Assembly: GCA_036346205.1 (NCBI GenBank)
Contig: JARFJB010001278.1
Span: 545,001-609,000 of the forward strand
Origin: Vesta saturnalis
Lineage: Eukaryota; Arthropoda; Insecta; Coleoptera; Lampyridae
Direction of reading: 5' to 3'
Length of the DNA: 64,000 nt
How positions within the stretch are numbered: the first letter of the stretch is position 1; each line of letters begins with the position of its first letter. A program made the position numbers and the translations under genes. The notes beneath the pieces are model-generated. The model had not been told where the DNA came from and did not search any database. It saw only the letters and a program-made list of their open reading frames with translations. Below are positions 55,201-64,000 of this stretch, piece after piece.

Positions 55201-56245
55201 AATTTGCAACTTTGTACTTTTTTGCGATGACTTTTGTCATTTTCTCAAACTATTCAATATGATACTTGATCATCATATGCCTTACTGGAGTAGGCATTTT
55301 GTAAAATGGGAATACCACTACAGAAAAAAGATATCATGACCTGCTCTAATGCAGAATAAGATGGAACAGAGTATAGTATAGATTTCAGCTATTCCATTTC
55401 ACATAAGTTAAGATCTTGCTTTTGAACTATTTATCGATAAATTGTGAATTGATGGCTAATCTTGCATTTATGGCTTACTATTGATGTTATGAATTTTATT
55501 GAATTGTATTACAATTTAACTAATTGAAAAATGCGTCTATTTTTTTGTCCACTCGAACAGTAAATTTCGGTTCTTAGATCTTAAGATCTAATAGAATATG
55601 TGTTTAGCGTAATGTTATTGCAATACTTTCTGTATATAAATTATGCAAATCTACTGGAACAAAAAAAAATTCAAATTACCTAGATTATATGTAACTTTTA
55701 TGTTTTTATAAAAAATGGTCCGAAATAAAGTGTATTCATTAATATGGTTAAAAAAAATACCTTTAGGTGTAAAAAAAAACATTAGTGATACAATAAAATT
55801 AAGGTTTGATTTGGAAAGAGGTCAAATTAGAAAGTATAATCAGTTTAGTTTTTAGTCATAATGGCAAAAATTAGAGACTATATACTATTAGTAACCAAAA
55901 TTGTGTATTAATGTCATGTGAAATTCCTAATCTAAGTGTTCACATATATTATCTGACCAACTTCTGTTCTAATTAGTGATTTTGATAGTGTAATAGAATA
56001 AAAAGACTATCTCGGTGTGAAAATTAGCGTAAAAGATTTAGAAAATTTTCTCGACTTCACAAAACCAATTAATCAATCAATTACTTACATGGTAGGCAGA
56101 TGGTTTCGTTAACTTTCGCATAATAAGGCTGACACGTACAATATTTTTGGGAACACTGAGATCCTGGTATATCCCCTTTACATTCCCAATCATTGCTACA
56201 TCCATCTCCTAATTTCATTGAAGTTGTTCCTATTGTACATAATAT
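44746..56245 (-). CDS. Extracellular Cys-rich (EB/EGF-like) protein, spliced gene, partial
   Basis: Three exons on the - strand encode consecutive Cys-rich modules: 56245-56089, 45701-45570 and 45170-44746. Each later module has the EB-type spacing (C...C...C..G.C.C...C), and the splice phases fit: exon A ends with one base over, exon B is 132 nt starting and ending in the same phase, and exon C takes up the same phase. Such phase-1 modules are typical of secreted or cell-surface proteins with EGF/EB repeats. The protein is probably secreted or membrane-bound; no signal peptide or membrane span is in these exons, so the 5' exon lies beyond 56245. I cannot name the orthologue. A 10.4 kb intron between A and B carries the satellite and retrotransposon DNA. 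Confidence 0.75.
45171..45569 (-). other. Intron between exons B and C
   Basis: GTAAGT to TTTTTAG on the - strand; AT-rich, nothing else seen. Confidence 0.7.
45570..45701 (-). CDS. Cys-rich gene, exon B (EB module, 132 nt)
   Basis: Acceptor ATTTTTCAG and donor GGTC/GTAAGT. It reads ILLGYDCVIPDQCSMRVANS, then SCLEGVCRCVDGFLQFRKHT and CLG, six Cys with the G-x-C-x-C core. Its length is a multiple of three with phase 1 at both ends, so it can be skipped or repeated without breaking the frame. Confidence 0.85.
45781..46048. repeat. Foldback of two Penelope-like tails, 268 bp
   Basis: AATACTTAGCTTTTTTGGGC at the left pairs with CCCAAAAAAGTTAAGTATT at the right. Inside, CGATAACACTTACAGTTATC is matched by the inverted GATAACTGTAAGTGTTATCG, and TCCTCAGTAGTAAT by ATTACTACTGAGGA. 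The words GAGGACGATAACTG and GTTATCGAAACGTTTAGATT resemble tails of Penelope-like elements, so two tails may have joined head to head. No coding frame. Confidence 0.75.
46049..47535. other. AT-rich intronic DNA, nothing recognised
   Basis: No gene, RNA structure or repeat that I can support. Confidence 0.4.
47536..47975. repeat. Three diverged tandem units of about 150 bp
   Basis: TTAGGCGCC at 47538, TTAGGCACC at 47694 and TTAGGCGCC at 47839 start three units. Each continues with a TTAAAAT-type stretch, an ...ACGGCTAA or CGGCATGG word, and a final ...AAATCATTTTTTCTTA-like segment. Periods are about 157 and 145. The third unit is truncated or diverged at the end. Confidence 0.75.
47976..48230. 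other. Spacer before satellite
   Basis: A short palindromic word, ATCTGCTGCCGCAGAT, lies at about 48131-48148; otherwise nothing. Confidence 0.4.
48231..48760. repeat. GTGTGAGT-type satellite, left block
   Basis: GT-rich octamer variants with GGGTGTGTGG sub-blocks. The array ends GTGTGTGAGTGTC, directly against the T-run that is the R1 element's A-tail on the other strand. Confidence 0.93.
48761..50371 (-). mobile_element. R1-clade non-LTR retrotransposon, 5'-truncated, in satellite
   Basis: On the - strand the element ends with seven As (T-run at 48761-48767) abutting the octamer repeat. Its 5' side is truncated at about 50371, where the repeat resumes. It carries RT and a C-terminal Cys-rich part. 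Some R1-clade lineages (Waldo, Mino) are known to insert in (ACAY)n or (AC)n microsatellites; insertion within ACTCACAC repeats fits that habit. Confidence 0.8.
48907..50371 (-). pseudogene. R1-clade reverse transcriptase, C-terminal half, frames broken
   Basis: Reading from 50371: NKNQFGFIAHKGTTDALMET, then LDVKGAFNAAWWPAILNSM (catalytic Asp), and after frame changes GCPQGSCCGPGYWNIQYNSL and AFADDLLIL (catalytic Asp pair). At 49785-49504 come KYLGVYVDNKFQFDKHVQYV, then SKSAKISWGLRQE and GAILPIVTYVAPVW. The end includes CVCELGDQNADHLIYD, a metal-binding-like Cys/His block, and a TAA near 48907. Motifs match R1-type ORF2. The endonuclease domain and the first RT blocks are missing by 5' truncation, the usual fate of target-primed copies. 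At least three frame breaks. Confidence 0.85.
50372..52440. repeat. GTGTGAGT-type satellite, right block, 2.1 kb
   Basis: Long runs of GTGTGAGT octamers, with sub-blocks of GTGCGTGA (51375-51430, 51945-52060), GGTGTGTG (52110-52170) and GCGT tetramers (52235-52345). The 736-codon frame on the - strand (50343-52553) is made of Thr-His-Ser-Leu repeats and is not a gene. Confidence 0.95.
52441..54260. other. AT-rich intronic DNA, nothing recognised
   Basis: No gene that I can support; short frames look random. Confidence 0.4.
54731..54940 (-). pseudogene. IS630/Tc1-like transposase scrap
   Basis: The - strand gives GQDIRFVYLDETVINQNGSI, then TSKVVHPILKV. The F-V-Y-L-D-E-T-x-x-N block is the first catalytic Asp region of a widespread insect IS630-like family. 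Only about 70 codons are in one frame. DNA at 54270-54530 may be its decayed C-terminal end. Confidence 0.6.
54961..56088. other. AT-rich intronic DNA, nothing recognised
   Basis: No gene or repeat that I can support. Confidence 0.4.
56089..56245 (-). CDS. Cys-rich gene, exon A
   Basis: After TTTATATTCCAG the frame reads ILCTIGTTSMKLGDGCSNDW, then ECKGDIPGSQCSQKYCTCQP and VNETICLP, ending CCAT/GTAAGT. Six Cys follow in EB style after a short stretch (SMKLGDGC) common in such proteins. NETI is a possible glycosylation site. The exon starts in phase 0, so a 5' exon with the signal peptide should lie upstream. Confidence 0.8.
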
Positions 56246-56482
56246 CTGGAATATAAACAAATTGTTGTTAGACTTGAAAGTGTTACCAGAATTTACATAA
56301 GAAAGATTATTTCTGTGACAAAATATCAACAAGTACGTTAATACCTAATTTCTCGTATTCGGACATGGGGATATTGGAAGCCGTTGGAGATACAAAGTCT
56401 GTTAAATGGAAGAAAAGTTCCGTATTTGTCTTCCCAAATATAATTTAGGTATATTTTATTTTTCGATAGCGTTACGTAGATA
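56246..56482. other. Intergenic or intronic spacer
   Basis: Probably the intron upstream of exon A; nothing else recognised. Confidence 0.4.
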
Positions 56483-56986
56483 CAGGGTGAAAAGTAAAAA
56501 TGTGCATTTTCAAAAAAACCACATTTTCTTTATTATGGAAGCTAAGGTCATCAAATTTTCAAAATATATTTAAGAAGATACGCCAATTTTAAAAATGGCA
56601 TAAAAAACTCTACGCCTACTATGTTGCGTTGTTTTTCTTATAGGCGCCATACTGCATTTTTACATTTTTGAAATTCTCATTAGAAATGTTCTTTAACCAT
56701 ATACAGGGTGGAATAAATTTCGGGGTGAAGTCCGGGAGAAAAATCATGATAAGTATCCTTTATAATTATTTCCAGCCCTCAATCTGGGGGTTACAGTTTC
56801 TCCATATATTCACCCCCGGGGGTGAAGCCGCCCCTAACTCTTTTTTTCAAGTGTAAGGTTAGGCCGAGTGATACACCGTGTGAAAACTTGTATTAAGAGG
56901 AATACAACGCAGTATTTATTTTCTCGGGCATTTGAAAAATAAAGTGAAAAACCGAAATGAACAACTTCTCTGGCTCAATGATATTT

Positions 56987-57252
56987 AATTTCGAAAATGA
57001 TTGAAATGTCGGTAGGTACAAATGTACCGTAGTGATAACATACATTTATTATCCCAACAAGCCTGATCATATCGTTGAAGGAAAAAATCTTTATCTTCTG
57101 CGTTTCTTACACCCACTGAATGATTATTAATTTCGACAGTGCTTGAATGGTCGGTAGATAAAAATGTGCCGTATTGATACTGTGCATTTATTATCCCAGC
57201 AAGCCAGGTCTTATCGTTGATGAAAAACGCTCTTAATCTTCTGTGTTCTAGT
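56987..57252. repeat. Two tandem units of about 142 bp upstream of the transposase
   Basis: AATTTCGAAAATGATTGAAA (56987) and AATTTCGACAGTGCTTGAAT (57129) start units sharing GTCGGTAG, CATTTATTATCCCA, CAAGCC, TATCGTTGA and AATCTT...CTTCTG.GTT in the same order. The repeat lies between the left inverted end and the start codon at 57403, so it may be promoter or transposase-binding sequence. Confidence 0.8.
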
Positions 57253-57402
57253 CTCGATTTTAGTTACCTGCTTGATTTGTTAGCGTCCACATTAGTAAAT
57301 TACAATATTGCCTGTTCCTTGTATTTTTCTTTGCTCGTTTATTAAAGTAAATAGTTCCTCTAGTGTAGTTTTGACACCTTCACATCGTAGTAAATTATTT
57401 AG

Positions 57403-58332
57403 CATGGCTTGTTTAACGGAAGCCCTTCGCATTGAGATATTAATGATCATCGGATATGGTGACCGAAGTCGCACTCAAGCTGAGATAGCTGAATTATTTA
57501 AAGCAAATCATCCCGATTTAACGCGGCTGTCTCAAGGCACAATTAGCAAAATAGAAAGGCGCTATAGAGAATTTGGTCATGTCAGGAATCTGTCAAGACA
57601 AAGAAGAGTTGGCTATTCAAGAAAACCCCATCATTTCGGTGCGTCAATTAGAACTGTTTTAAAGGTTTTAAAAACTGCAATGATGCACCCCTACAAGATC
57701 CAAATGCTACAAGAATTGACTGATGAAGATCCAGACCGACCAATTGAGTTTTGTGAACGAATGATGGACTTCATTGACCATTGCCACATACAGTTGGAAT
57801 GGAGTCTCTTTTCCGATAAATGTACTTTCTCTTTGCATAGTGAAGTGAATCATCACAATTGTCGTTATTGGTCTGACCACAACCGCTTTGATGCGGGAAA
57901 CTCACACGTAACATTATTGGAGATCGAGTGGTAGGGCCATTTTTTCTGAATGAACTGCTCCCAAATTTAAGGGGCTTGTTTCCAAATAACAATCCAAATG
58001 ACTTGGATGAGAGTACTTGGTTTCAGCAAGATGGCGCTCCACCGCACTATGCATTGCCAGTACGGATCTATTTAAATCAAATTTTTCCAAATAAATGGAT
58101 TAGTCGAAGAGGTGCACTTGAATGGCCACCACGATCCCCGGATCTTAATCCCCTTGACTTTTTATGGGGATATTTATGCTACATTACCGACCGACCTTCA
58201 GGATCTGAGGAACAGAATTAATGCAGAAATCAGAAATATTCCACAAGACATGTTTCAAAACGTGAGAAATTGTTTTTATCACCGATTGGGTCTTTGTCAA
58301 GAAACAAATGGACACCATTTTGAACATCTTTA
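57403..58332 (+). pseudogene. Mariner transposase (DUF4817-type), frameshifted, full length
   Basis: ATG 57403 opens MACLTEALRIEILMIIGYGD, then SRTQAEIAELFKANHPDLTR and GTISKIERRYREFGHVRNLS, an N-terminal HTH domain. After a frame break near 57610-57675 come HPYKIQMLQELTDEDPDRP and LFSDKCTFSLHSEVN (first catalytic Asp). A further break near 57905 precedes VVGPFFLNELLP, WFQQDGAPPHY (second Asp) and RSPDLNPLDF (third). A last break at about 58160 leads to NGHHFEHL and a TAA. Catalytic residues are all present. About 310 codons, close to normal. The preceding ATG at 57308 adds only non-conserved residues. Confidence 0.85.
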
Positions 58333-58866
58333 AAGTTATGAGTGTACCCCATAAGAAAAGATTTTTTGCAGAGAAATCGTTAAATCGTAGTTTAGTGTAA
58401 GAAAGTTCTCAAATAAAACTTCCATTGCTAAGAGAGTGCGTTTACTTGTTTATAATCTATAACTTTGATTATATTTTCAACAAAATAATGTTTAATAACT
58501 TCACCTACTCTTACATTTGAAAAAATAAGTTAGGGGTAGCTTCATCCCCGGGGCCGATATATGGAGAAACTGTAACCCCCAGATTGAGGGCTGGAAACAA
58601 TTATAAAGAATTCGTATCATAATTTTTCTCCCGGACTACACTTCTGTGAGTTACAGAATTTATTCCACTTAGAGTATCCACCCTGTATAGCATGTGTATG
58701 TTCGGTTAAGAGAAATAACGAAAATTAACAAAATTAAGATTTCATGATAGTAGACTGATATTTTTATTTAATTTTCTTATAGTGGGCTTGCTTAGCTGTT
58801 TCTTTTTCAATTATCCAACTGTTAAGTGTCCAGTGTGTGCAGTTAATAAATTGTGAGTTTGATAAA

Positions 58867-59345
58867 ATGAATAAATTTTCAAATGGTGCCGGTATGTTAC
58901 GTTGGAGTGTTTTATTATCTGCCGCATAAATGACGCGAAAGCTGTAGAAACGTATTTGAATAAATATCCAGAAAGACGACGACAACCTGGCAGAGTTATG
59001 TTATACCTGAAAGACAATCTGGTAGCTTACGAGAATTTTGCAAAGGTGAAGAGGAACCAAGGTTCAGATGAAAATAAAGGAAATTCGGTCATGCAAAGCG
59101 TTTTTAAGACACATCGTACGTCTTTACGTCAGACAAAACAAATAAAAGGCGTCGCTCGGTCAACGGCCGGTGGCATTTTACATCGTTATAAATATCACCC
59201 CTATGGCGATGCGATTAGAAGAATGGCGTTTTGTCAGTGGTTGATTCGAAAAAATAAGGAGATACCAAACTTTTCCTTAAAAATCATTTAATCTAACGAG
59301 AGCCGATTTACTAACTGTGGGCTATTTAATCGTAAGAATATTGTT
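58867..59345 (+). pseudogene. Mariner transposase, N-terminal half, catalytic Asp changed
   Basis: Begins near MNKFSNGAG (58867). After a frame change come DAKAVETYLNKYPERRRQPG, a helix-turn-helix region of the DUF4817 type, then RSTAGGILHRYKYHPY and MAFCQWLIRKNKE. The catalytic region reads SNESRFTNCGLFNRKN where family members have S-D-E-S/T; the Asp is Asn and a TAA stands just before it. The C-terminal half is absent. It belongs to the outer element (56483-61572). Confidence 0.75.
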
Positions 59346-61420
59346 TTTAGTTAGATGTAAATCCAAGGATAGTTCGTCAAGTTAGGTACCAAGTTAGGTG
59401 GGGATTTAGCGCCTGGTTAGGTGTTGTGAGTACCCACGTGTTGGGGCCGTACTTTTTCAATGAAAATTTAAATTTAATTCAGTTTTCAATGTTCGTTGTG
59501 AGAGTAAAGAACGCTTAAAGGCTTGTACACTCGGCGTCAATGGAAAACCCCATCCTCGAAGTAGTTTTAATAATGCACATACATTTTGTACATCTCTTTA
59601 AATGCAAAACTGGTCAGGTAGATTTTCTATTATTTTATTATACGTTTTTGTTATCAACGAATAAGTTCAAAGGTATATATGTAATTAAAAATTATTCTTA
59701 ATTTTATTAAATACATAAATAAAAAGTTTACCTGGAGTAGGATTTGAACCTACGACCTGTACTTTGCTATTTTCTATTGTTTTGTTGCACAAAGTAGGTC
59801 CGAACCCCGTCAGGGCGCGATATAGATCCAATAAATTGAAAATGATTCGTTAAATTACAATACAAACAAATTAGTTCTTTTATAAAAAGTTTTAGGATTC
59901 AATTTCCCATAACAGGGTATTATATTTCATTTTGAGATTTCCTAACAAAACTGAAATTGACAATTTTAGCGTTTTCGGTTTCTTAGAAAAGCATTTGGGA
60001 TGTGTGTAAATTAAATAACGCCACCTTACCTTTGGGAAATTTTATGCCAAATAACCAGTTTTTATTTTAGCAATTATAACGTTTTTCAATTCAATTAAAA
60101 TATTTATCTTATGTAATTATGTAGGATGTAATCGAAATCAATCAATGTAGAAAGTATAAAAATGTATTTTCTTATTATTCTGTTATATTCGGCATATTTT
60201 ATTTTTAGAATAATTACGATTATTACACAAAAGGTTAAGCCGGAAATCAATTAATTTGCAATGCCATTCAAGTAATTACATGTAATTACCACAAGTAACA
60301 ATAGAATTTAAAATTTCTTTGTGAAAATAAGGTATAAGTAGGAGAACATATGATTATTAAATATTCAGTTATAACCCATCTTGTCTTTGCCGTAACTATA
60401 TTGTAAAGCTTCATTTTAATAAGAAAAAATGCTCCGTCGCTTAAGGCAAACGAATAGTTCGTTACAGCAAAGGGGAATTATTCCTCGTTTATTGAATAGT
60501 GGACTACCACTTTTACATTAATTCGATTTTTAGCGGTACTTGTGCCTATCAATGATTTATACAGTTAAAGGGTTTTTTATATTTAAATCACAATTAATGG
60601 AAATAATATGCCAAATAATGTTTTTTATTTTATCAATTAGGACGCTGTTTAATTTCAATTACATCCTTGATAATACGATTTCATAAATATTTCCCTTTTG
60701 CTAGCAGCGTTTTGAATTAAAATGAAAAAAAAAAACAAACACCGTGTTATCAGGGAAATAATGAAATCAAACCAATTTGGAATTGCATTGTTACTTGTAT
60801 TTCTTCTAATCAATCTAATTATACCGTAGAGTAATTGATTTTTTATTTTTGTGCAACAATTTCATTGAAGTTAATTCATATTAAAAATATATTACTCCTA
60901 TTGTCAATTCCTGTATGTGAAGAAAAACAACTAACTTGGACCTGTTTTAAATTCCTTAAAGTAAACCATAATGACATTTAAATTTATTATCTAATTCAAT
61001 TATAATGCAATAAAAATAAGATCATATGTTTGGTTTTATAAATACACATATATTCAAATTCATTAAAAATATAAAAAATATAATTCTTCTTTTTATATAA
61101 CAGTTTCGATACGTATTTTCATAAGAATTCTTTCATTAACAAACTGGTTGTTTAAGAGAATATCTACGTTCCCGTAATATAATACCTGACTATTAAAATC
61201 CGTTCTTGGTTATTACTAACATTTAAAGTGTCCAAAATTTCTACGTTAGATCGCCTCGGGGGGTGGGCTTTTTGATTGACGTCGGGTGTAAAATCCATTA
61301 CATAGTTTTTGCTAATTCAAAGTAAAATCGAATGAAAATATCAAAGCCTACTACCCTGAAATCTTAATTATGTTATTTTTCATTATTGATCATCACCCAA
61401 CATACATATGTTATACATGG
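59346..61420. other. AT-rich DNA within the outer mariner, no gene
   Basis: Includes a tRNA-half-like word on the - strand at about 59733-59765 (AGGTTCAAATCCTACTCC) and its inverted echo at about 59790-59815. Nothing else recognised. Confidence 0.4.
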
Positions 61421-61574
61421 CTGCTTGGCAACACAGTGGACGTAGAATGTTTATACCATCTTTAAAATCGCCGTATCCTCTTATTTACATCTTGAAAATT
61501 CGATGACCTTAGATTCCTTAATAAGAGAATATTGTGGTTTTTCGAGAATAAACATTTTTGCTTTTCACTCTGTA

Positions 61575-62405
61575 TATGGTATCGATTTGAAATAAAATAA
61601 AACTAGATTATTTTTGGACAGACAAATACGCTCCATTTAACCGACTTTGTATCTCGATCGGTTCCCCATGTACATAATTTTATACTAGGCACACAGTATA
61701 CGCTCAATGTAAATGCTATAGGTTGCTGTTTCATATTTTTGAAAATAGTTTGTGATTGCGCATTGTATGAGTAAGCGGATACAATGCGTTCCTGTGGTTG
61801 TCGTTTGCTAGCACTTTTAGGGCATTTCAATAAAAATTCAGTCAGCCGACGCGAAAAACTTTTCCGATTTAAATAAGAATATCAGCTCAAAATATTTAGA
61901 AACTGAAAAACAACACTTTATAGATTTATAAAATTTAAATTACAACATGCGTATAATTGTAATATTGTCTCATCCGCTTTTTAAGTACAAACGTTTATTG
62001 AGCTACAAAAAAACTGTTCTCTTCTCCAGATTTGAATAAGCGACTTGAGATTTATTGTATAAGCACTTTAATCGCTTGCCTTTGAATACAAGTGTATATT
62101 GAAGCTGTTGCTAACAAAGGATTTACTACCTGAGGTAAAGCAATTCTTATAGATACTTAAATAATGATTATAACGTTAAAGTAGGATATTTTTTATTTCA
62201 TTTTTGTAATTCATTTATTTATGGATGCTTTATGAGTAACATTTCAGATTCACATAATCTGAAGATTATGGTCGTTTAATATAAGATGAATTTTACGTAT
62301 CTCCTTTTCATGTAAATGCTATTTACTTCACTTTGTAACTTCTTAAACTCTCTGTACCAGATTTCTCTGAAGCCAATTATCTCGGTGGGTATTAACATAC
62401 ATCCC
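61575..62405. other. Spacer, nothing recognised
   Basis: No gene or repeat that I can support. Confidence 0.4.
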
Positions 62406-62410
62406 CCCTA

Positions 62411-62416
62411 CACACA

Positions 62417-62464
<48 letters not shown>

Positions 62465-62508
62465 CATGTACACACGTATGCACACACGCGCGCGTACGTA
62501 CCCACCTA

Positions 62509-62542
<34 letters not shown>

Positions 62543-62574
62543 CACGCACCACACACACGCACGCACGCACGCAC

Positions 62575-62620
<46 letters not shown>

Positions 62621-62655
62621 CGCGCGCGCGCACATACACACACGCGCGCCTCCAT
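62411..62655. repeat. (CA)n microsatellite with CACG/CGCG variants
   Basis: Runs of CACACA with inserted CACGCACG and CGCGCGCG blocks. Frames on either strand (Thr-His or Val-Cys) are artefacts. Confidence 0.95.
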
Positions 62656-63125
62656 TGTATAACGTTCTAGCCCTACATACACACAGGTAAATCAAAAGAA
62701 AAAATCTTATGAAAGAACTGTTGACGATACGAAAATGGATAGTAGTCGACTTAAACTTAACCTTAAATTTGAAACAACAGTCTTCTGTATCTCATAGATT
62801 AATAGTATTTTAGATACATGGTACTAGAGAAAGATACAGCGAAGACGTGATCTCTGTAGTAACAATACGGAAGTGTTTTCCGTGGATTTATAGAAAGTAT
62901 GTTCACGGATATTGTGGGTATTTTTAGGAATTTTTGTCGAAACTGATTGCTCGAAGGGATCGCGATATTAACGGCATATTGTTGAAATTGAAGCGAAGGA
63001 AGATTCTATCTGTAGTTACCGTGCGTAAACGACCTAAAAAAACGGTCTGGCGCTTCGATTTCGCTCATATCACGTTCAGATTTTTTAAAATTGCGTTTGT
63101 GCACGATCGTAATATAATTTGAGTA

Positions 63126-63129
<4 letters not shown>
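62656..63129. other. Spacer, nothing recognised
   Basis: No gene found. Confidence 0.4.

Positions 63130-63167
<38 letters not shown>
63130..63167. repeat. (TA)n microsatellite
   Basis: About 36 bases of alternating TA just before the mariner end at 63169. Confidence 0.9.
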
Positions 63168-63168
<1 letters not shown>

Positions 63169-63172
<4 letters not shown>

Positions 63173-64000
63173 GGTTTTCACTTAAAACTCCGCACGCCAA
63201 TATCTCGAAAACGAATCGAAATATTTAATTTCTGTAAAAAGTAATCAATGTATGGGATCAAGTAGATATTTTTCAAAGTTTAAAAAATTCGACGCCTACT
63301 AAGAGCTAAGCGTCGCGACGCGTCGAAAATGTAAATCGATTGCATTGACTTTTATGCTCATGCGAAAGAACATGTTATTTATAAACTTTTTTGTTATTTA
63401 CTCGAACTTATTTATTTTACTCATTTCTGAGTTAAACTAATAAACAAAATTATTATTACAATTAGCTACATGATAAAACAAATTAAAAATTTTGTTCAAA
63501 ATTATGTCCATCTGCTCGAATACAACTATCAAACACTTTCAACAGATGAGCTTGGGTCACTTGTAGGGGCGTCCTTCTTGTAATAGCATAAGATCAGCCA
63601 TATCTCCGATAGGTTCTTCATAGACAACGTCCTTTAGGTGACCCCAAAGAAAATAATCGGGTGGTGTAATGTCCGGGGACCTCGCCGGCCACCTTATCGG
63701 CCCATTAGTACCTAACCATCTATTGGGATATTCTCTGTCTAAATACCTCGTTACAATTGCGGCATTATGTGCAGGCGCTCCATCCTGCTGTAGCCACATA
63801 TTCATTCTAGTCTCAAAGGGCACTTCTTCTAACAGTTCCGGAAATGTAGTTTGAAGAAATCTTAAATAGCGGTCTGCATTTAAAGTGACTTCGTAAAAGT
63901 GAGGTCCAATAAGGAATCCGTTTAATATGCCCCACCAAACATTGATGCCAAAAATTCGCTGATTACCTCTTTCTGTAATCCAACGAGGATGGTTTTCGGA
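63169..64000 (-). mobile_element. Mariner element, 3' part, running off the window
   Basis: CAGGGTTTTCACTTAAAACT at 63169 looks like the terminal inverted repeat, and a transposase reads from beyond 64000 down to 63557. The other end is outside the window. Confidence 0.7.
63557..64000 (-). CDS. Mariner transposase (DUF4817-type), C-terminal part, open frame
   Basis: The - strand frame is open from the window edge: SENHPRWITERGNQRIFGIN, then VWWGILNGFLIGPHF, YLRFLQTTFPELLEEV, WLQQDGAPAHNA (second catalytic Asp), PNRWLGTNGPIRWPARSPDI (third) and DYFLWGHLKDVVYEEPIGD. The C-terminus ends LMLLQEGRPYK and is shorter than usual; family members go on for about 50 residues, so a frameshift near 63575 probably truncates it. 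The first catalytic Asp lies outside the window. It is the least damaged mariner frame here. Confidence 0.8.
   Translation of the reverse strand, partial: SENHPRWITERGNQRIFGINVWWGILNGFLIGPHFYEVTLNADRYLRFLQTTFPELLEEVPFETRMNMWLQQDGAPAHNAAIVTRYLDREYPNRWLGTNGPIRWPARSPDITPPDYFLWGHLKDVVYEEPIGDMADLMLLQEGRPYK

Larger units (their letters stand above)
45702..56088 (-). other. 10.4 kb intron of the Cys-rich gene
   Basis: Contains a foldback (45781-46048), AT-rich DNA to 47530 without genes, a three-copy tandem repeat (47536-47975), satellite (48231-48760), a broken R1 element (48761-50371) and satellite (50372-52440). AT-rich DNA follows at 52441-54260, then an IS630-like scrap (54731-54940) and AT-rich DNA at 54961-56088. 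I see no further coding exon, but a short one could be missed. Confidence 0.6.
56704..58685 (+). mobile_element. Mariner element, structurally complete, 1982 bp, long inverted ends
   Basis: CAGGGTGGAATAAATT after TA (56702-56703), and the right end complements to CAGGGTGGATACTCTAAGTG before TA (58686-58687). Inside, the ends share long inverted stretches: GTCCGGGAGAAAAAT, TTTCCAGCCCTCAATCTGGG, GGTTACAGTTTCTCCATATA. Total inverted end length is about 165 bases. Transposase in the middle, + strand. Ends are well conserved, so it is younger than the element around it. Confidence 0.9.
56483..61572 (+). mobile_element. Older mariner element with a younger mariner inside its left end
   Basis: TA then CAGGGTGAAAAGTAAAAATG at 56483, and the complement of the right end reads CAGAGTGAAAAGCAAAAATG at 61572, next to TA. 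The inverted similarity runs for about 150 bases (CTAAGGTCATC, GATACG, TTCTACG-type words). The span of 5.1 kb is inflated by the 1982-bp element at 56704-58685. The transposase N-terminus is at about 58867-59345. 59346-61420 holds AT-rich DNA without recognisable coding sequence and perhaps other insertions. Confidence 0.7.

Noticed and set aside
59733..59815. tRNA 3'-half-like sequence on the - strand
   Set aside because: Only a T arm and part of a variable region are visible; no D arm or acceptor pairing, so no tRNA gene.
62316..62695. Thr-His and Val-Cys frames over the CA repeat
   Set aside because: Simple-repeat translations on both strands.

Overview
This is nuclear DNA of an arthropod, almost certainly an insect: AT-rich, with spliced genes, a cabeza/FUS-type RNA-binding gene, and a very dense load of DNA transposons and retroelement remains of insect type. 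I cannot name the species. No bacterial, organellar or viral gene was recognised.

Two host genes stand out. On the + strand, about 2640 to 19310, is the gene for a FET-family RNA-binding protein (caz, the insect FUS/TAF15/EWS). It has a Gly/Tyr-rich first exon, a one-RRM core split over two exons, RGG runs, a RanBP2-type zinc finger and a C-terminal Pro-Tyr nuclear localisation end. Its 12.6 kb intron holds a nest of transposons. On the - strand, 56245 to 44746, three well-spaced exons encode an extracellular Cys-rich (EB/EGF-like) protein. Its 10.4 kb intron holds GT-rich satellite arrays, a broken R1-clade retrotransposon, a three-copy tandem repeat and a foldback repeat. A possible third gene is a 105-codon unassigned reading frame at 446-763.

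Nearly everything else is mobile or repetitive. From left to right: a mariner tail (1-254) and a hAT/ZBED tail (about 1100-1540). In the caz intron: an outer pogo-like pair of ends (6385 and 11752), a small TIR element (7095-7782), a hAT relic split by a structurally complete piggyBac (8518-10997, TTAA duplication), an RT scrap (12560-12960), a (TA)n/(CATA)n tract, and an internally deleted mariner (14353-15350). After caz: a PIF/Harbinger element with both of its genes (20434-23042, TAA duplication), a 9-bp-TSD MITE (23510-23723), pogo-like transposase A (23803-26006), and a BED-finger hAT (26611-28463). Then pogo-like relic B (29640-30510), a 1.9 kb palindrome with tRNA-Gly-like sequences and a mariner transposase (30563-32957), pogo-like relic C (33400-35590), and pogo-like relic D (40180-41110).

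GT-rich octamer satellite, unit GTGTGAGT, fills 42640-44735, 48231-48760 and 50372-52440. An R1-clade non-LTR element sits between the last two blocks with its A-tail directly against the repeat, which suggests a microsatellite-targeting lineage. To the right, a mariner (56704-58685) lies inside the left end of an older mariner (56483-61572), followed by a CA microsatellite and a mariner running off the window (63169-64000).

All long transposase genes except pogo A's main frame carry frameshifts or stops. caz exon 2 is also disrupted while its other exons are clean. Either decay or uncorrected indel errors in a long-read assembly could explain part of this. I found no convincing wholly new system; the best leads are the satellite-inserted R1 element, the tRNA-Gly-like palindrome, and the shared subterminal palindromes of the pogo-like elements.
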